Assembly: GCF_014836885.1 (NCBI RefSeq)
Contig: NZ_JACSPY010000001.1
Location: 272,330-336,329 of the forward strand
Length of the DNA stretch: 64,000 bases
DNA from: Brevibacterium gallinarum
GTDB taxonomy: Bacteria > Actinomycetota > Actinomycetes > Actinomycetales > Brevibacteriaceae
Direction of reading: 5' to 3'
Shown here: in pieces, positions 37,434 through 46,153 of the stretch
Numbering within the stretch: position 1 is the stretch's first letter
Layout: the number at the start of each line of letters is the position of its first letter
The notes under the pieces: model-generated
The model's database searches: none
What the model was told of the DNA's origin: nothing
Seen by the model: only the letters and a program-made list of their open reading frames with translations
Made by a program: the position numbers and the translations under genes

Positions 37434-38738
37434 CTAGGCTGCTTCCGCCGTGCGCCGCAGCTGCACCACCACCTCGGCATGGGCGGTGTGAGGGAACATA
37501 TCGAGCATCCGGGCTGCCGTCACCTGATAGCTGGGCATGTGCTTGAGGTCCCAGGCGAGTGAGCGGGGATTGCAGCTGGAGTAGATGACATCGGCAATCC
37601 CGGAGTCCTCCAGCCAGCCGGCCAGTGCCCCGATCCCGCGCCGCGGTGGATTCACCACGACGACATCGGGCAGTACGTCCTGCTCACCGGCCCAGTCGGC
37701 GGCATCGGCGACGATGAAATCGGCGGCGAGTCCCGCCTCGGCGGCGGCTGCCTCCGCTGAGGCGATCGCCTCAGCGGAGACCTCGACCCCGGTGACTGCG
37801 CGCCCCGGCGCGGCCAGGTGCAGCGCGAACCCGCCGACGCCGCAGTACAGGTCCCAGATTCGAAGGTCGCCGGCGTCAGGACCGGCGCCAGTGCCGGCGT
37901 CAGCCGATCCGGGACCGCCGGTGCCCCCAGTGCCCGGGCGGCGCCGGGCCTCGATCTCATCAGCCCACGCCGCAACCTGCTCGTACAGCTGCCCGGCCAC
38001 CGCCGTGTTCGTCTGCACGAAGGAGCGCGGCAGCACCTGCAGCGTCACCCGGCCCTGGCGCATCAGCAGGTGCCGGTCGCCGGCGATGTGGATCTCCTCA
38101 GCGCCTTCGAGCAGCGCGGTGTGCTGCGGGTGGATGTTCGCGCTCACCACCCGCACCCCGGGCACCGCTGCGGTGAGCACGCTCAGATGCTCGCGGATCC
38201 GCTCCACCGGCTTGGGCGTGCGCAGCACGAACCGCACCATGAGCTCGCCGGCGTCATTGACGGTGACGATGAGGTGTTTGAGCTCGCCGCGGCGGCGTGC
38301 GACGTCATAGGGCGGGATCTGCGCGCGCCGGATGAGTGCGGGCACCGCATCGAGCAGCCGGTGGATCGCCTGCGGATACAGCGGGCAGTCGCGCAGGTCG
38401 ATGCCGGCACCGGCTTCGTCGAGGATCCCGAGCACGGGGGCGTCGACAGTGCCGGAGACGACCATCTTCGCCTTGTTCCGAAAGCCGGCATCCGGGCCGG
38501 TGGCAGGCGGCAGCCAGCGGATGCCGGTCGCCTCGCCCGAGGCGATGGTCGGCACCGTGCCCGAGGTGCTGGTCCGCAGCGTGCCCGAGGTGGTGGCCGG
38601 CACCGTGTCCGAGGCGGTGGTCGCCTGCGCCAGCAGGCGCGCGATCTCATCCTGCGAACGCTGCACCCGGACTAGGGAGGGCAGCGGCAGGAGGGTGCAG
38701 GACCGGCATCGACCGGCGTCGTAATGAGTGCATTCCAT
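37434..38738 (-). CDS. rlmC: 23S rRNA (uracil-C5)-methyltransferase, RlmC type
   Basis: 434 residues, resembling E. coli RlmC throughout: Fe-S cysteines in CTHYDAGRCRSC, GFRNKAKMVVSG, DCPLYP, YDVARRRGELKHLI, LPRSFVQTN, DLYCGVGGFALHLA, VNPPRRGIG, YSSCNPRSLAWDL, and C-terminal LDMFPHTAHAEVV. Two inserts set it apart: an 8-residue-period Thr/Ser/Gly stretch near residues 40-75 (24-bp CCCGAGG array) and a Gly-rich linker before DLRIWDLYCG. TATGAT ends 7 nt before ATG 38738, marking a leaderless start. Confidence 0.93.
   Translation of the reverse strand: MECTHYDAGRCRSCTLLPLPSLVRVQRSQDEIARLLAQATTASDTVPATTSGTLRTSTSGTVPTIASGEATGIRWLPPATGPDAGFRNKAKMVVSGTVDAPVLGILDEAGAGIDLRDCPLYPQAIHRLLDAVPALIRRAQIPPYDVARRRGELKHLIVTVNDAGELMVRFVLRTPKPVERIREHLSVLTAAVPGVRVVSANIHPQHTALLEGAEEIHIAGDRHLLMRQGRVTLQVLPRSFVQTNTAVAGQLYEQVAAWADEIEARRRPGTGGTGGPGSADAGTGAGPDAGDLRIWDLYCGVGGFALHLAAPGRAVTGVEVSAEAIASAEAAAAEAGLAADFIVADAADWAGEQDVLPDVVVVNPPRRGIGALAGWLEDSGIADVIYSSCNPRSLAWDLKHMPSYQVTAARMLDMFPHTAHAEVVVQLRRTAEAA
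38536..38625. repeat. 24-bp tandem CCCGAGG array inside rlmC
   Basis: Units begin at 38536, 38560, 38584 and 38608, an exact 24-bp period (8 codons). Confidence 0.85.
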
Positions 38739-38785
38739 CACCGCAATCATAGTCGTCCCACGATGCGGACGATAGCGGCCGGCAT

Positions 38786-38814
38786 TTGACATGCCTATCG
38801 CCGGCGGGAAAGAT
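38786..38814 (+). promoter_or_regulatory. promoter of the ilvBNC operon
   Basis: TTGACA (38786-38791), 17-nt spacer, AAAGAT (38809-38814). The hexamer ends 7 nt before the leader-peptide ATG, so the leader mRNA probably starts at or next to that codon. Confidence 0.7.
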
Positions 38815-38821
38815 GAAGGCC

Positions 38822-38872
38822 ATGAACAACCTTCTCGTCGTCCTCATTATGCAGCGCGCGGTTCACCCGTAA
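38822..38872 (+). CDS. ilv leader peptide (attenuation)
   Basis: Sixteen codons, [16 protein letters not shown], then TAA. The run Leu-Leu-Val-Val-Leu-Ile is exactly what a branched-chain amino acid attenuator needs: ribosome stalling there when Leu/Val/Ile-tRNA is scarce would favour an antiterminator. A terminator hairpin follows 27 bp later and ilvB lies just beyond. Probably translated from a leaderless transcript. Confidence 0.85.
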   Translation: MNNLLVVLIMQRAVHP

Positions 38873-38896
38873 GCTGTCGCTTGACGACGATCCGCG

Positions 38897-38933
38897 CGCC
38901 CCATACCGAACCGGTACGGGGCGTTTTTCATGA
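38897..38933 (+). terminator. attenuator terminator upstream of ilvB
   Basis: CGCCCC-A-TACCG / CGGTA-C-GGGGCG stem with a 3-nt loop and GTTTTT directly after. A canonical intrinsic terminator, one of the few in this window with a T-run. Confidence 0.85.
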
Positions 38934-38952
38934 TCAGACCGAAGGAGTCCCC

Positions 38953-40830
38953 GTGGGATCCCACGCCCCGGCACCGCAACCGGCCCGACAGGCCGTTCCG
39001 CAGCCGCCGACGCCGAGCCCGGCGCACGCCGCCCCGGCCAGGCGCAGCGACTATCACGAACCGGAGATGCTCACCGGCGCACAGGCAGTCGTGCGCACCC
39101 TAGAGCGCCTCGGCGTCGACACGGTCTTCGGGCTTCCCGGCGGCACCATCCTGCCGACCTACGACCCACTGCTCGACTCTGAGAAGATCAACCACGTGCT
39201 CGTCCGCCACGAACAGGGCGCAGGCCACGCCGCCGAAGGCTACGCCGCCGCCACCGGGAAGGTCGGCGTGTGCATGGCGACGTCTGGACCCGGGGCGACG
39301 AACCTCGTGACCGCGATCGCCGATGCGCACATGGACTCCGTGCCGATCATGGCGATCACCGGCCAGCAGGCCTCGAACATGCTCGGCACCGACGCCTTCC
39401 AGGAGGCCGACATCGTCGGGATGACGATGCCGGTGACCAAACACAGCTTCCTCGTCACCCGCGCCGAGGACATCCCGCAGGCGATCGTCTCCGCCTACCT
39501 CATCGCCTCCACCGGACGCCCAGGGCCGGTCCTTGTCGACATCACCAAGGACGCCCAGGCCAGCACAGCACCCTATGTCTGGCCGGAAGAGCCGCAGCTG
39601 CCGGGCTACCGCCCGGTGCTCAAGCCGCACGCCAAGCAGATCCGCGAGGCAGGCCGGCTCATCGCAGGCGCCCGCAGGCCGGTGTTCTACATCGGCGGCG
39701 GCGTCATCCGCTCCGGAGCCGAAGAGGAGCTGCTCGCCCTGGCCGAGGCGACGAAGATCCCGGTCGTCACCACCCTCATGGCGCGCGGGGCCTTCCCCGA
39801 CACCCATGAGCAGCACCTCGGGATGCCGGGTATGCACGGCACCGTCGCAGCCGTCGCGTCCTTCCAGAAGGCCGACCTGCTCATCGCCGTGGGCACCCGG
39901 TTCGACGACCGCGTCACCGGCGACCTGGGCTCCTTCGCCCCGCGGGCGAAGATCATCCACGCTGATATCGACCCAGCCGAGATCGGCAAGAACCGGGTGG
40001 CCGATGTGCCGATCGTCGGCGACGCCGCCGAGGTGCTGCGCCAGCTGCACGGCGAGCTGCGCGAACAGCAGCCCGAGGTGCTCGAAACCGGTTACGAGGC
40101 CTGGTGGCGGGTGCTCAACTCGTGGAAGAACACCTACCCGCTCGGCTACGAGCACAACAGCGAAGACCTGTGCGACCCCGAGTACGTCATCGAGCGGATC
40201 TCAGCACTGACCGGACCCGAAGGCGTCTACGTCGCCGGTGTGGGCCAGCACCAGATGTGGGCCAGCCAGTTCGTCACCTACGACCGGCCCCGCTCCTGGC
40301 TCAACTCCGGCGGCCTGGGCACCATGGGCTACGCGGTGCCGGCGGCCATGGGTGCGAAGGTCGGCGAACCCGACCGGCAGGTGTGGGCGATCGACGGCGA
40401 CGGCTGCTTCCAGATGACGAACCAGGAACTCGCTACCTGCGTCATCAACAACATCCCGATCAAGGTCGCCATCATCAACAACTCCTCACTCGGCATGGTC
40501 CGGCAGTGGCAGACGCTGTTCTACGACGGTCGCTACTCCCACTCCGACCTCAACACCGGCCACAACACCGTGCGCGTGCCCGACTTCGTCAAGCTCGCCG
40601 AAGCCTACGGCGCCCTCGGCCTGCGGGTCGAACGCAACGACGACGTCGACGCCGCCATCGAGCAGGCCCTTGAGGTCAACGACAAACCGGTCGTCATCGA
40701 CTTCACCGTCCCACCCGATGCGATGGTGTGGCCGATGGTCGCTGCCGGTGTCAGCAACGACGAGATCCAGTACGCCCGCGATCTGCGCCCGGACTTCGGG
40801 GCAGAGGAAGAGGAGGAAGGTCAGGCATGA
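38953..40830 (+). CDS. ilvB: acetolactate synthase large subunit
   Basis: ThDP- and FAD-dependent condensation of pyruvate (or pyruvate with 2-oxobutyrate), first common step of branched-chain synthesis. 625 residues: [44 protein letters not shown], and the ThDP motif [14 protein letters not shown]...[11 protein letters not shown] 38953 with GAAGGAG 5 nt upstream is the start. The first ~35 residues are Pro/Ala-rich and dispensable-looking. Controlled by the upstream leader peptide and terminator. ATGA overlap with ilvN. Confidence 0.96.
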   Translation: MGSHAPAPQPARQAVPQPPTPSPAHAAPARRSDYHEPEMLTGAQAVVRTLERLGVDTVFGLPGGTILPTYDPLLDSEKINHVLVRHEQGAGHAAEGYAAATGKVGVCMATSGPGATNLVTAIADAHMDSVPIMAITGQQASNMLGTDAFQEADIVGMTMPVTKHSFLVTRAEDIPQAIVSAYLIASTGRPGPVLVDITKDAQASTAPYVWPEEPQLPGYRPVLKPHAKQIREAGRLIAGARRPVFYIGGGVIRSGAEEELLALAEATKIPVVTTLMARGAFPDTHEQHLGMPGMHGTVAAVASFQKADLLIAVGTRFDDRVTGDLGSFAPRAKIIHADIDPAEIGKNRVADVPIVGDAAEVLRQLHGELREQQPEVLETGYEAWWRVLNSWKNTYPLGYEHNSEDLCDPEYVIERISALTGPEGVYVAGVGQHQMWASQFVTYDRPRSWLNSGGLGTMGYAVPAAMGAKVGEPDRQVWAIDGDGCFQMTNQELATCVINNIPIKVAIINNSSLGMVRQWQTLFYDGRYSHSDLNTGHNTVRVPDFVKLAEAYGALGLRVERNDDVDAAIEQALEVNDKPVVIDFTVPPDAMVWPMVAAGVSNDEIQYARDLRPDFGAEEEEEGQA

Positions 40831-41336
40831 GCCGTCACACCCTCTCCGTGCTCGTTGAGAACAAGCCGGGCGTCCTCACCCGGTTCACCGGCCTCATCGC
40901 CCGGCGCGGCTTCAACATCCACTCCCTGGCCGTCGGCACCACCGAACGCGAGGAGCTCTCGCGCATCACCGTCGTCGTCGACGTCGGCAACGTCGCCCTC
41001 GAACAGGTGACGAAGCAGCTGAACAAGCTCGTCAACGTCATCAAGATCGTCGAGCTCGAACCCGAGGCCTCGGTCCGGCGCGCGCACATGATCTTCAAGG
41101 TCCGGGCCGACGCTGCCGCCCGGCCCCAGATCGCCAGTGCCGTCGAGATGTTCCGCGGGCACATCGTCGACGTCGGCCCGAACACCATCTGTGTGGAGGC
41201 AACCGGAGAGCGCAGCAAGCTCGATGCGCTGCGCCAGGTGCTCGAACCCTTCGGCATCAAGGAGATCGTGCAATCGGGCACGGTCGCCATCGGCCGGGGA
41301 TCGAAGTCGATGACCGACCGGGCCCCGCGCGTGTGA
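40827..41336 (+). CDS. ilvN: acetolactate synthase small (regulatory) subunit
   Basis: 169 residues. N-terminal ACT domain ([34 protein letters not shown]), which binds valine for feedback inhibition in this family, and a C-terminal regulatory half ([22 protein letters not shown]). Start overlaps the ilvB stop by 4 bp. Confidence 0.96.
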   Translation: MSRHTLSVLVENKPGVLTRFTGLIARRGFNIHSLAVGTTEREELSRITVVVDVGNVALEQVTKQLNKLVNVIKIVELEPEASVRRAHMIFKVRADAAARPQIASAVEMFRGHIVDVGPNTICVEATGERSKLDALRQVLEPFGIKEIVQSGTVAIGRGSKSMTDRAPRV

Positions 41337-41524
41337 GACCAGACGCCCACCGCCTCGGGCACGGGACGACCGCCCAGGGCACGGAAGCACCACGAGACCA
41401 CCTGACAGAATCCGGACACCCAGGCATCCGTCTCAGGTTCCGGCACTACGATTGAGACAAGACCCGGCGGCGGGCGATCCCGCCGCTGATCAGCACTACC
41501 AGACCCCAACACAAGGAGAATCCC

Positions 41525-42553
41525 ATGGCAGAGCGCTTCTACGACGACGATGCTGAGCTGTCCGTCATCCAGGGCAAGAAGGTCGCCGTCATCGGCTTCG
41601 GTTCGCAGGGCCACGCCCACGCACTGAGCCTGCGCGACTCCGGCGTCGACGTGCGCATCGGCCTGTCCGAAGGCTCGAAGAGCCGCGACAAGGCCAGCGC
41701 GCAGGGACTCGAAGTCGGCACCCCGGCCGAGGTTGCGAAGTGGGCTGACGTCGTCGTCATCCTCACCCCCGACCAGGTGCAGGCCGACATCTACAACAGC
41801 GAGATCAAGGACCAGCTGAGCCCCGGCGACACGCTCGTCTTCGCCCACGGATTCAACATCCGCTTCGACTACATCACCCCGCCCGAGGGTGTCGACGTCA
41901 TCATGGTCGCCCCGAAGGGCCCCGGCCACGTCGTGCGCCGCGAGTTCGTCGACGGCCGCGGTGTGCCCGTGCTCGTCGCCGTGGAGAAGGACGAATCCGG
42001 CAAGGCCTGGGACACCGTGCTCTCCTACGCCAAGGGCCTCGGCGGCCTGCGCGCCGGTGCGATCAAGACGACGTTCACCGAGGAGACCGAAACCGACCTG
42101 TTCGGTGAGCAGACCGTGCTCTGCGGCGGTGTCTCCCACCTCGTGCAGTACGGCTTCGAGACCCTCACCGAGGCCGGCTACCAGCCGGAGATCGCCTACT
42201 TCGAGGTGCTGCACGAGCTCAAGCTCATCGTCGACCTCATGGTCGAAGGCGGCATCGCCAAGCAGCGCTGGTCCTGCTCCGACACCGCCGAGTACGGCGA
42301 CTACGTCTCCGGCCCTCGGGTCATCACCCCGGAGGTCAAGGAGAACATGAAGGCCGTCCTCGACGACATCCAGTCCGGTGCCTTCGCCCAGCGCTTCATG
42401 GACGACCAGAAGAACGGCGCCAAGGAGTTCAACGAGCTGCGCGCCAAGGAGGAGAAGCACCCGATCGAGTCGACCGGCCGGGAGCTGCGCAAGATGTTCG
42501 CCTGGCTCAAGGACACCGACGACGACTACACCGAAGGCACCGCCGCCCGCTGA
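41525..42553 (+). CDS. ilvC: ketol-acid reductoisomerase (class I)
   Basis: Second step of valine/isoleucine synthesis, NADPH-dependent. 342 residues: [17 protein letters not shown] cofactor site, then the knotted helical domain with [16 protein letters not shown] and [15 protein letters not shown] (Mg2+ and substrate ligands). AAGGAG precedes the ATG. The 188-bp gap from ilvN contains a CCTCGGG repeat copy (41349) and possibly its own promoter. Confidence 0.97.
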   Translation: MAERFYDDDAELSVIQGKKVAVIGFGSQGHAHALSLRDSGVDVRIGLSEGSKSRDKASAQGLEVGTPAEVAKWADVVVILTPDQVQADIYNSEIKDQLSPGDTLVFAHGFNIRFDYITPPEGVDVIMVAPKGPGHVVRREFVDGRGVPVLVAVEKDESGKAWDTVLSYAKGLGGLRAGAIKTTFTEETETDLFGEQTVLCGGVSHLVQYGFETLTEAGYQPEIAYFEVLHELKLIVDLMVEGGIAKQRWSCSDTAEYGDYVSGPRVITPEVKENMKAVLDDIQSGAFAQRFMDDQKNGAKEFNELRAKEEKHPIESTGRELRKMFAWLKDTDDDYTEGTAAR

Positions 42554-42613
42554 TCCAACGGTGCTGCGTGAGCGGCTGAGGCTGGTGAAAGCCTCTGCCG
42601 GATGCTGACAGTC

Positions 42614-42655
42614 GACAGCTGTGGCTCGGTTCGCATGGACCGGGCCACAGCTGTC
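42614..42655 (+). terminator. hairpin after ilvC
   Basis: Perfect 12-bp stem GACAGCTGTGGC / GCCACAGCTGTC (42614-42625, 42644-42655). Confidence 0.6.
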
Positions 42656-42663
42656 TCGCCGCT

Positions 42664-42756
42664 GCCGAGGCCGTGGCCGGCCCCGAGGTGGGGGACCGGT
42701 CCCGATGCGGAGGCCGTGCCCGAGGCGGGGGCCGTGCCCGAAGCGGTGGCCGGTTT
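42664..42756. repeat. 18-bp tandem CCCGAGG array, intergenic
   Basis: Degenerate units near 42664, 42682, 42701, 42719 and 42737, between ilvC and the Eis-type gene. Confidence 0.75.
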
Positions 42757-42794
42757 TCGGATGCAGGGGCGCCAGGTTCGGCTAGTGTTGTGTC

Positions 42795-44084
42795 GTGACT
42801 AACTACCGTTTCGAAACCTTCGAGCCCGTCGTCGACGACAAGGGTGTGCCGGACGAGCAGACCGCGGCCTACCTGCAGATCGTCACCGCCGGGTTCCATG
42901 ACCGCAAGCTCACTGACGAGGCGCTGGTCAAGAAGGCCCGCCGCACGATCGCCGACAAGCGGGTGCTCACGGCCGTCTACGCCGACCAGAACCTGCCGTA
43001 TGCCTATGAGCCGCTCACCCCGGTGGCGACGTTTGCGCACTTCGAGAAGAAGATGAACGTCGGCGGCGGCCGCCTCATCCCCACCCACCTCATCACCTGG
43101 GTGACGGTGCGCCCGACCCATCGGCGGCGCGGGCTGCTGCGCTCGCTCATGACCGCCAACCTCACCGAGGCGAAGGCAGCCGGATACCCGCTGGCAGCGC
43201 TGACCGTGACCGAGGGCGGCATCTACACCCGGTTCGGGTTCGGCACCTCGACATGGATGTCGACTGTCGAGATCGACACCTCCCCGGGCTTCAAGCTCGC
43301 CTGCGAACCCGATCGCCGCGTCGAGATGTGCCCGGCCTCGGTGCTGACCGAGCTCGCCCCGCAGGTCTACGAGCGCTTCATGCGGCGCTCACCCGGTGCC
43401 ATCGAGCGCCAGCAGGCCTATGTCGACATGGCCTCGGGCACCGTCAACCCCGAGACCGGTGAAGAGGACCGCGATGTGCGTGCGGCCCTGCACTATGACG
43501 AGGACGGCAACCCTGACGGCTACGTCAGCTACAAGTTCAAGGGCTGGAAGACCGACCCGCCGACCGTCGAGGTCATCGACCTGATCGCGGTCTCGGATGC
43601 CGCCTACTCCTCGCTGTGGGCCTTCGTCGCGGCCATCGACCTCGTCGACCGCGTCGTCTACGATGAGGCCGCCCAGACGTCGCCGCTGCCGTGGCTGGTC
43701 GACAATCCGCGCCGGGTCAAGATCAAGGACCAGCACGACGCCGTATGGCTGCGCGTCCTCGACGTCGAGAAGGCCCTCGAAGCCCGCCCGTGGCCGGTCG
43801 CCGGGCAGCTGACGATCCGGGTGCGCGATGACATGAACCTCGCCGACGGCACGTTCTCCATCACCGCCTCCGGTGGATCGGCCACCGTCGAGGCGGTCTC
43901 GGCCTCGCACGCTGTCGACCTGGAGCTCGGCGTCGCCGAACTCGGCTCGATCTATTTAGGCGGTGCCGACCCGGTCATCCTCGCCCGCGCCGGCCGGATC
44001 ACCGAGCACACCGAGGACGCCGCCGTGCGCGCCCGGGAGCTCTTCGCCCTCGAGCGCGCCCCGTACGGACCCAACGGATTCTGA
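42795..44084 (+). CDS. Eis-type GNAT N-acetyltransferase
   Basis: 429 residues. N-terminal GNAT domain with acetyl-CoA site VRPTHRRRGLLRSLM, a second GNAT-like middle region, and a C-terminal sterol-carrier-like domain ending ...ERAPYGPNGF, where the terminal carboxylate serves catalysis in the Eis family. Mycobacterial Eis acetylates aminoglycosides and proteins; the target here is unknown. GTG start 6 nt after TAGTGT (42783-42788), so probably leaderless. Confidence 0.88.
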   Translation: MTNYRFETFEPVVDDKGVPDEQTAAYLQIVTAGFHDRKLTDEALVKKARRTIADKRVLTAVYADQNLPYAYEPLTPVATFAHFEKKMNVGGGRLIPTHLITWVTVRPTHRRRGLLRSLMTANLTEAKAAGYPLAALTVTEGGIYTRFGFGTSTWMSTVEIDTSPGFKLACEPDRRVEMCPASVLTELAPQVYERFMRRSPGAIERQQAYVDMASGTVNPETGEEDRDVRAALHYDEDGNPDGYVSYKFKGWKTDPPTVEVIDLIAVSDAAYSSLWAFVAAIDLVDRVVYDEAAQTSPLPWLVDNPRRVKIKDQHDAVWLRVLDVEKALEARPWPVAGQLTIRVRDDMNLADGTFSITASGGSATVEAVSASHAVDLELGVAELGSIYLGGADPVILARAGRITEHTEDAAVRARELFALERAPYGPNGF

Positions 44085-44130
44085 GCCGCCCGGCAGACAG
44101 GTGGCCGCCACTTTGCCCGAGGCGTCCACC

Positions 44131-44195
44131 GCCTCGGCAACGGTGAGACCAGCCTCGGTCCAGGTGAGCACCGCCTCGGCGCCGGTGAGCCGTTC
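44131..44195. repeat. 21-bp tandem copies of the GCCTCGG repeat
   Basis: Three copies begin at 44131, 44152 and 44173, each followed by GGTGAG. An inverse copy (CCCGAGG) is at 44116. Confidence 0.7.
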
Positions 44196-44202
44196 TTATC
44201 AT

Positions 44203-44242
44203 GTGACCCCTTGCTAACGCCCGCGCACGGGGTCACTACGAT
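44203..44242 (+). promoter_or_regulatory. serA promoter region with operator-like inverted repeat
   Basis: GTGACCCC (44203-44210) and GGGGTCAC (44229-44236) are perfect inverted arms separated by 18 bp. TACGAT (44237-44242), the probable -10, directly abuts the second arm. The arms flank where a -35 would lie. Confidence 0.5.
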
Positions 44243-44344
44243 AGGAAGCGCATGCCGTCGGCCCTGCACGCACGCGGGCGCGGCAGCCTGACTCATCTGG
44301 AACATCGCGACGCTTACGAGCCGGCGCCGCTGCAAGGAGGAAAT

Positions 44345-45937
44345 GTGACCAAGCCTGTGGTGCTCATCGCCGAGAATCTGTCGCCTGCCACCATCGACGC
44401 CCTGGGACCCGATTTCGAAACGCGCCACTGCAACGGAGCCGACCGCGCCGAGCTGCTCGCCGCGATCGCCGACGTCGACGCGATCCTCATCCGCTCGGCC
44501 ACCCAGCTCGACGAAGAGGCCATCAGCGCCGCACCCAACCTCAAGATCATCGCCCGCGCCGGCGTCGGCCTCGACAACGTCGACGTGCCTGCCGCCACCC
44601 GCGCCGGCGTTATGGTTGTCAACGCGCCGACCTCGAACATCACCTCCGCCGCCGAGCTCACGATGGCCCACATCCTCGCCTCGGCCCGCAACCTCGGCGC
44701 CGGGAACTCCTCGCTCAAGGCAGGGGAGTGGAAGCGCTCGAAGCTCACCGGCGTCGAACTGTACGAGAAGACGCTCGGGATCATCGGCCTCGGCCGGATC
44801 GGCGGGCTGGTGGCCGAGCGCGCCCGCGCCTTCGGCATGAAGCTCGTCGGCTACGACCCCTACATCACGCAGGCCCGCGCCGCGCAGATGGGCGTGACCG
44901 TCATGGAGCTCGACGAGCTGTTCGCCTGCTCCGACTTCATCACCGTGCACATGCCCAAGACCCCGGAGACCATCGGCATGATCGGAGCTGAGGCGTTCGA
45001 GAAGACGAAGCCGGGGGTGCGCATCGTCAACGTCGCCCGCGGCGGCATCGTCGACGAAGAGGCACTCGCCGTGGCCGTCGCCGACGGCCGGGTCGCCGGT
45101 GCCGGCATCGACGTGTGGGCGACGGAGCCGCCGGAGCACTCCGCACTCATGGAGCAGGACTGCGTCAACGTCACCCCGCACCTGGGCGCCTCGACTGTCG
45201 AGGCGCAGGAGAAGGCCGGTGTGGCCGTGGCCAAGTCGGTGCGCCTGGCGCTCTCCGGTGAGCTCGTGCCCGATGCGGTCAACGTCGCTGGCGGGGCCAT
45301 CGATCCCGACGTGCGCCCGGGCATCCCGCTCGTCGAACGCCTCGGCCGCGTCACCTCCGCACTGGCCGACTCCTCAGTGACCCACCTGACCGTCAGCGTG
45401 CAGGGAGAGATCTCCTCCAAGGACGTCTCCGCCCTCAAGCTCGCAGCCCTCAAGGGCCTGTTCCGCGACGTCGTGTCCGTACCCGTCTCCTACGTCAACG
45501 CACCGATGCTTGCCGAGGAGCGCGGCGTGGGTGTTGAGCTGCGCACCAGCGAGGTCGTCGAGGGCTTCCGCAACGTCATCACGCTCACCGCCGCGACCTC
45601 GGCCGGCTCCAGCGTCTCGGTCTCCGGCACCCTCACCGGGCCCAAGCAGGTGCAGAAGCTCACCGGCATCAACGGGTTCGAGATGGAGATGCCGCTGGCT
45701 GACCACATGCTCATCTTCCAGTACGAGGACCGCCCGGGCATCATCGGCATGTTCGGCCAGGCCCTCGGCCGCAACGAGGTCAACATCGCCGGCATGCAGG
45801 TCTCGCCGAGCTCCACCGGTGACGAGGCGCTGGCCGTCATGTCCGTCGACCGCGCGATCCCGACCGAGACCGTCAACGCGCTTGCCGGCGCCGTCGACGC
45901 CTCCCAGTTCACCGCCGTCTGCCTCGAAGAGGACTGA
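44345..45937 (+). CDS. serA: D-3-phosphoglycerate dehydrogenase
   Basis: First step of serine synthesis. 530 residues, the long actinobacterial type. NAD site GIIGLGRIGGLVAERA, Arg in NVARGGIVDEEAL, Glu in ATEPPEHS, His in VTPHLGAST, then an intervening domain and a C-terminal ACT domain (HMLIFQYEDRPGIIGMFGQALG). GTG 44345 is chosen because AAGGAGG sits 4 nt before it. An in-frame ATG at 44252, 9 nt after the -10, could give a 31-residue longer form. Confidence 0.96.
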   Translation: MTKPVVLIAENLSPATIDALGPDFETRHCNGADRAELLAAIADVDAILIRSATQLDEEAISAAPNLKIIARAGVGLDNVDVPAATRAGVMVVNAPTSNITSAAELTMAHILASARNLGAGNSSLKAGEWKRSKLTGVELYEKTLGIIGLGRIGGLVAERARAFGMKLVGYDPYITQARAAQMGVTVMELDELFACSDFITVHMPKTPETIGMIGAEAFEKTKPGVRIVNVARGGIVDEEALAVAVADGRVAGAGIDVWATEPPEHSALMEQDCVNVTPHLGASTVEAQEKAGVAVAKSVRLALSGELVPDAVNVAGGAIDPDVRPGIPLVERLGRVTSALADSSVTHLTVSVQGEISSKDVSALKLAALKGLFRDVVSVPVSYVNAPMLAEERGVGVELRTSEVVEGFRNVITLTAATSAGSSVSVSGTLTGPKQVQKLTGINGFEMEMPLADHMLIFQYEDRPGIIGMFGQALGRNEVNIAGMQVSPSSTGDEALAVMSVDRAIPTETVNALAGAVDASQFTAVCLEED

Positions 45938-45971
45938 CACCCGACCGGCCGGTCACCGGCCGCCGGGCACC

Positions 45972-46022
45972 TGCGGCAGGACGCCTCGGGAACGGATCTC
46001 CACCGTGCCCGAGGCGTCCTGC
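45972..46022 (+). terminator. hairpin after serA, made from inverted CCCGAGG repeats
   Basis: 17-bp perfect outer stem (45972-45988 with 46006-46022), one mismatch, four more pairs and a 7-nt loop. Each arm carries a CCCGAGGCG core. Confidence 0.7.
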
Positions 46023-46153
46023 CGTTGTGTGGGGACGGCACCGGGGTGCCGGGGAGCGGGAGTGAGGAGTCTTGGGCCGGAGCCAGTCGCCGGTTGAGGC
46101 GCGGTCGAGCGGCCGGTCGGGCTGTCGGCTGAGCCGGCGGCGCAGCTGTCAGC

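Noticed and set aside
40835..42460. 541-codon reverse frame across ilvN and ilvC
   Set aside because: Entirely antisense to two clear genes; composition is a GC3 shadow.
44252..44344. SerA start at ATG 44252
   Set aside because: Adds 31 residues not found in SerA; the AAGGAGG before GTG 44345 is much stronger.
43952..45181. 409-codon reverse frame over serA
   Set aside because: Antisense to serA; His/Asp/Gly-rich shadow product.
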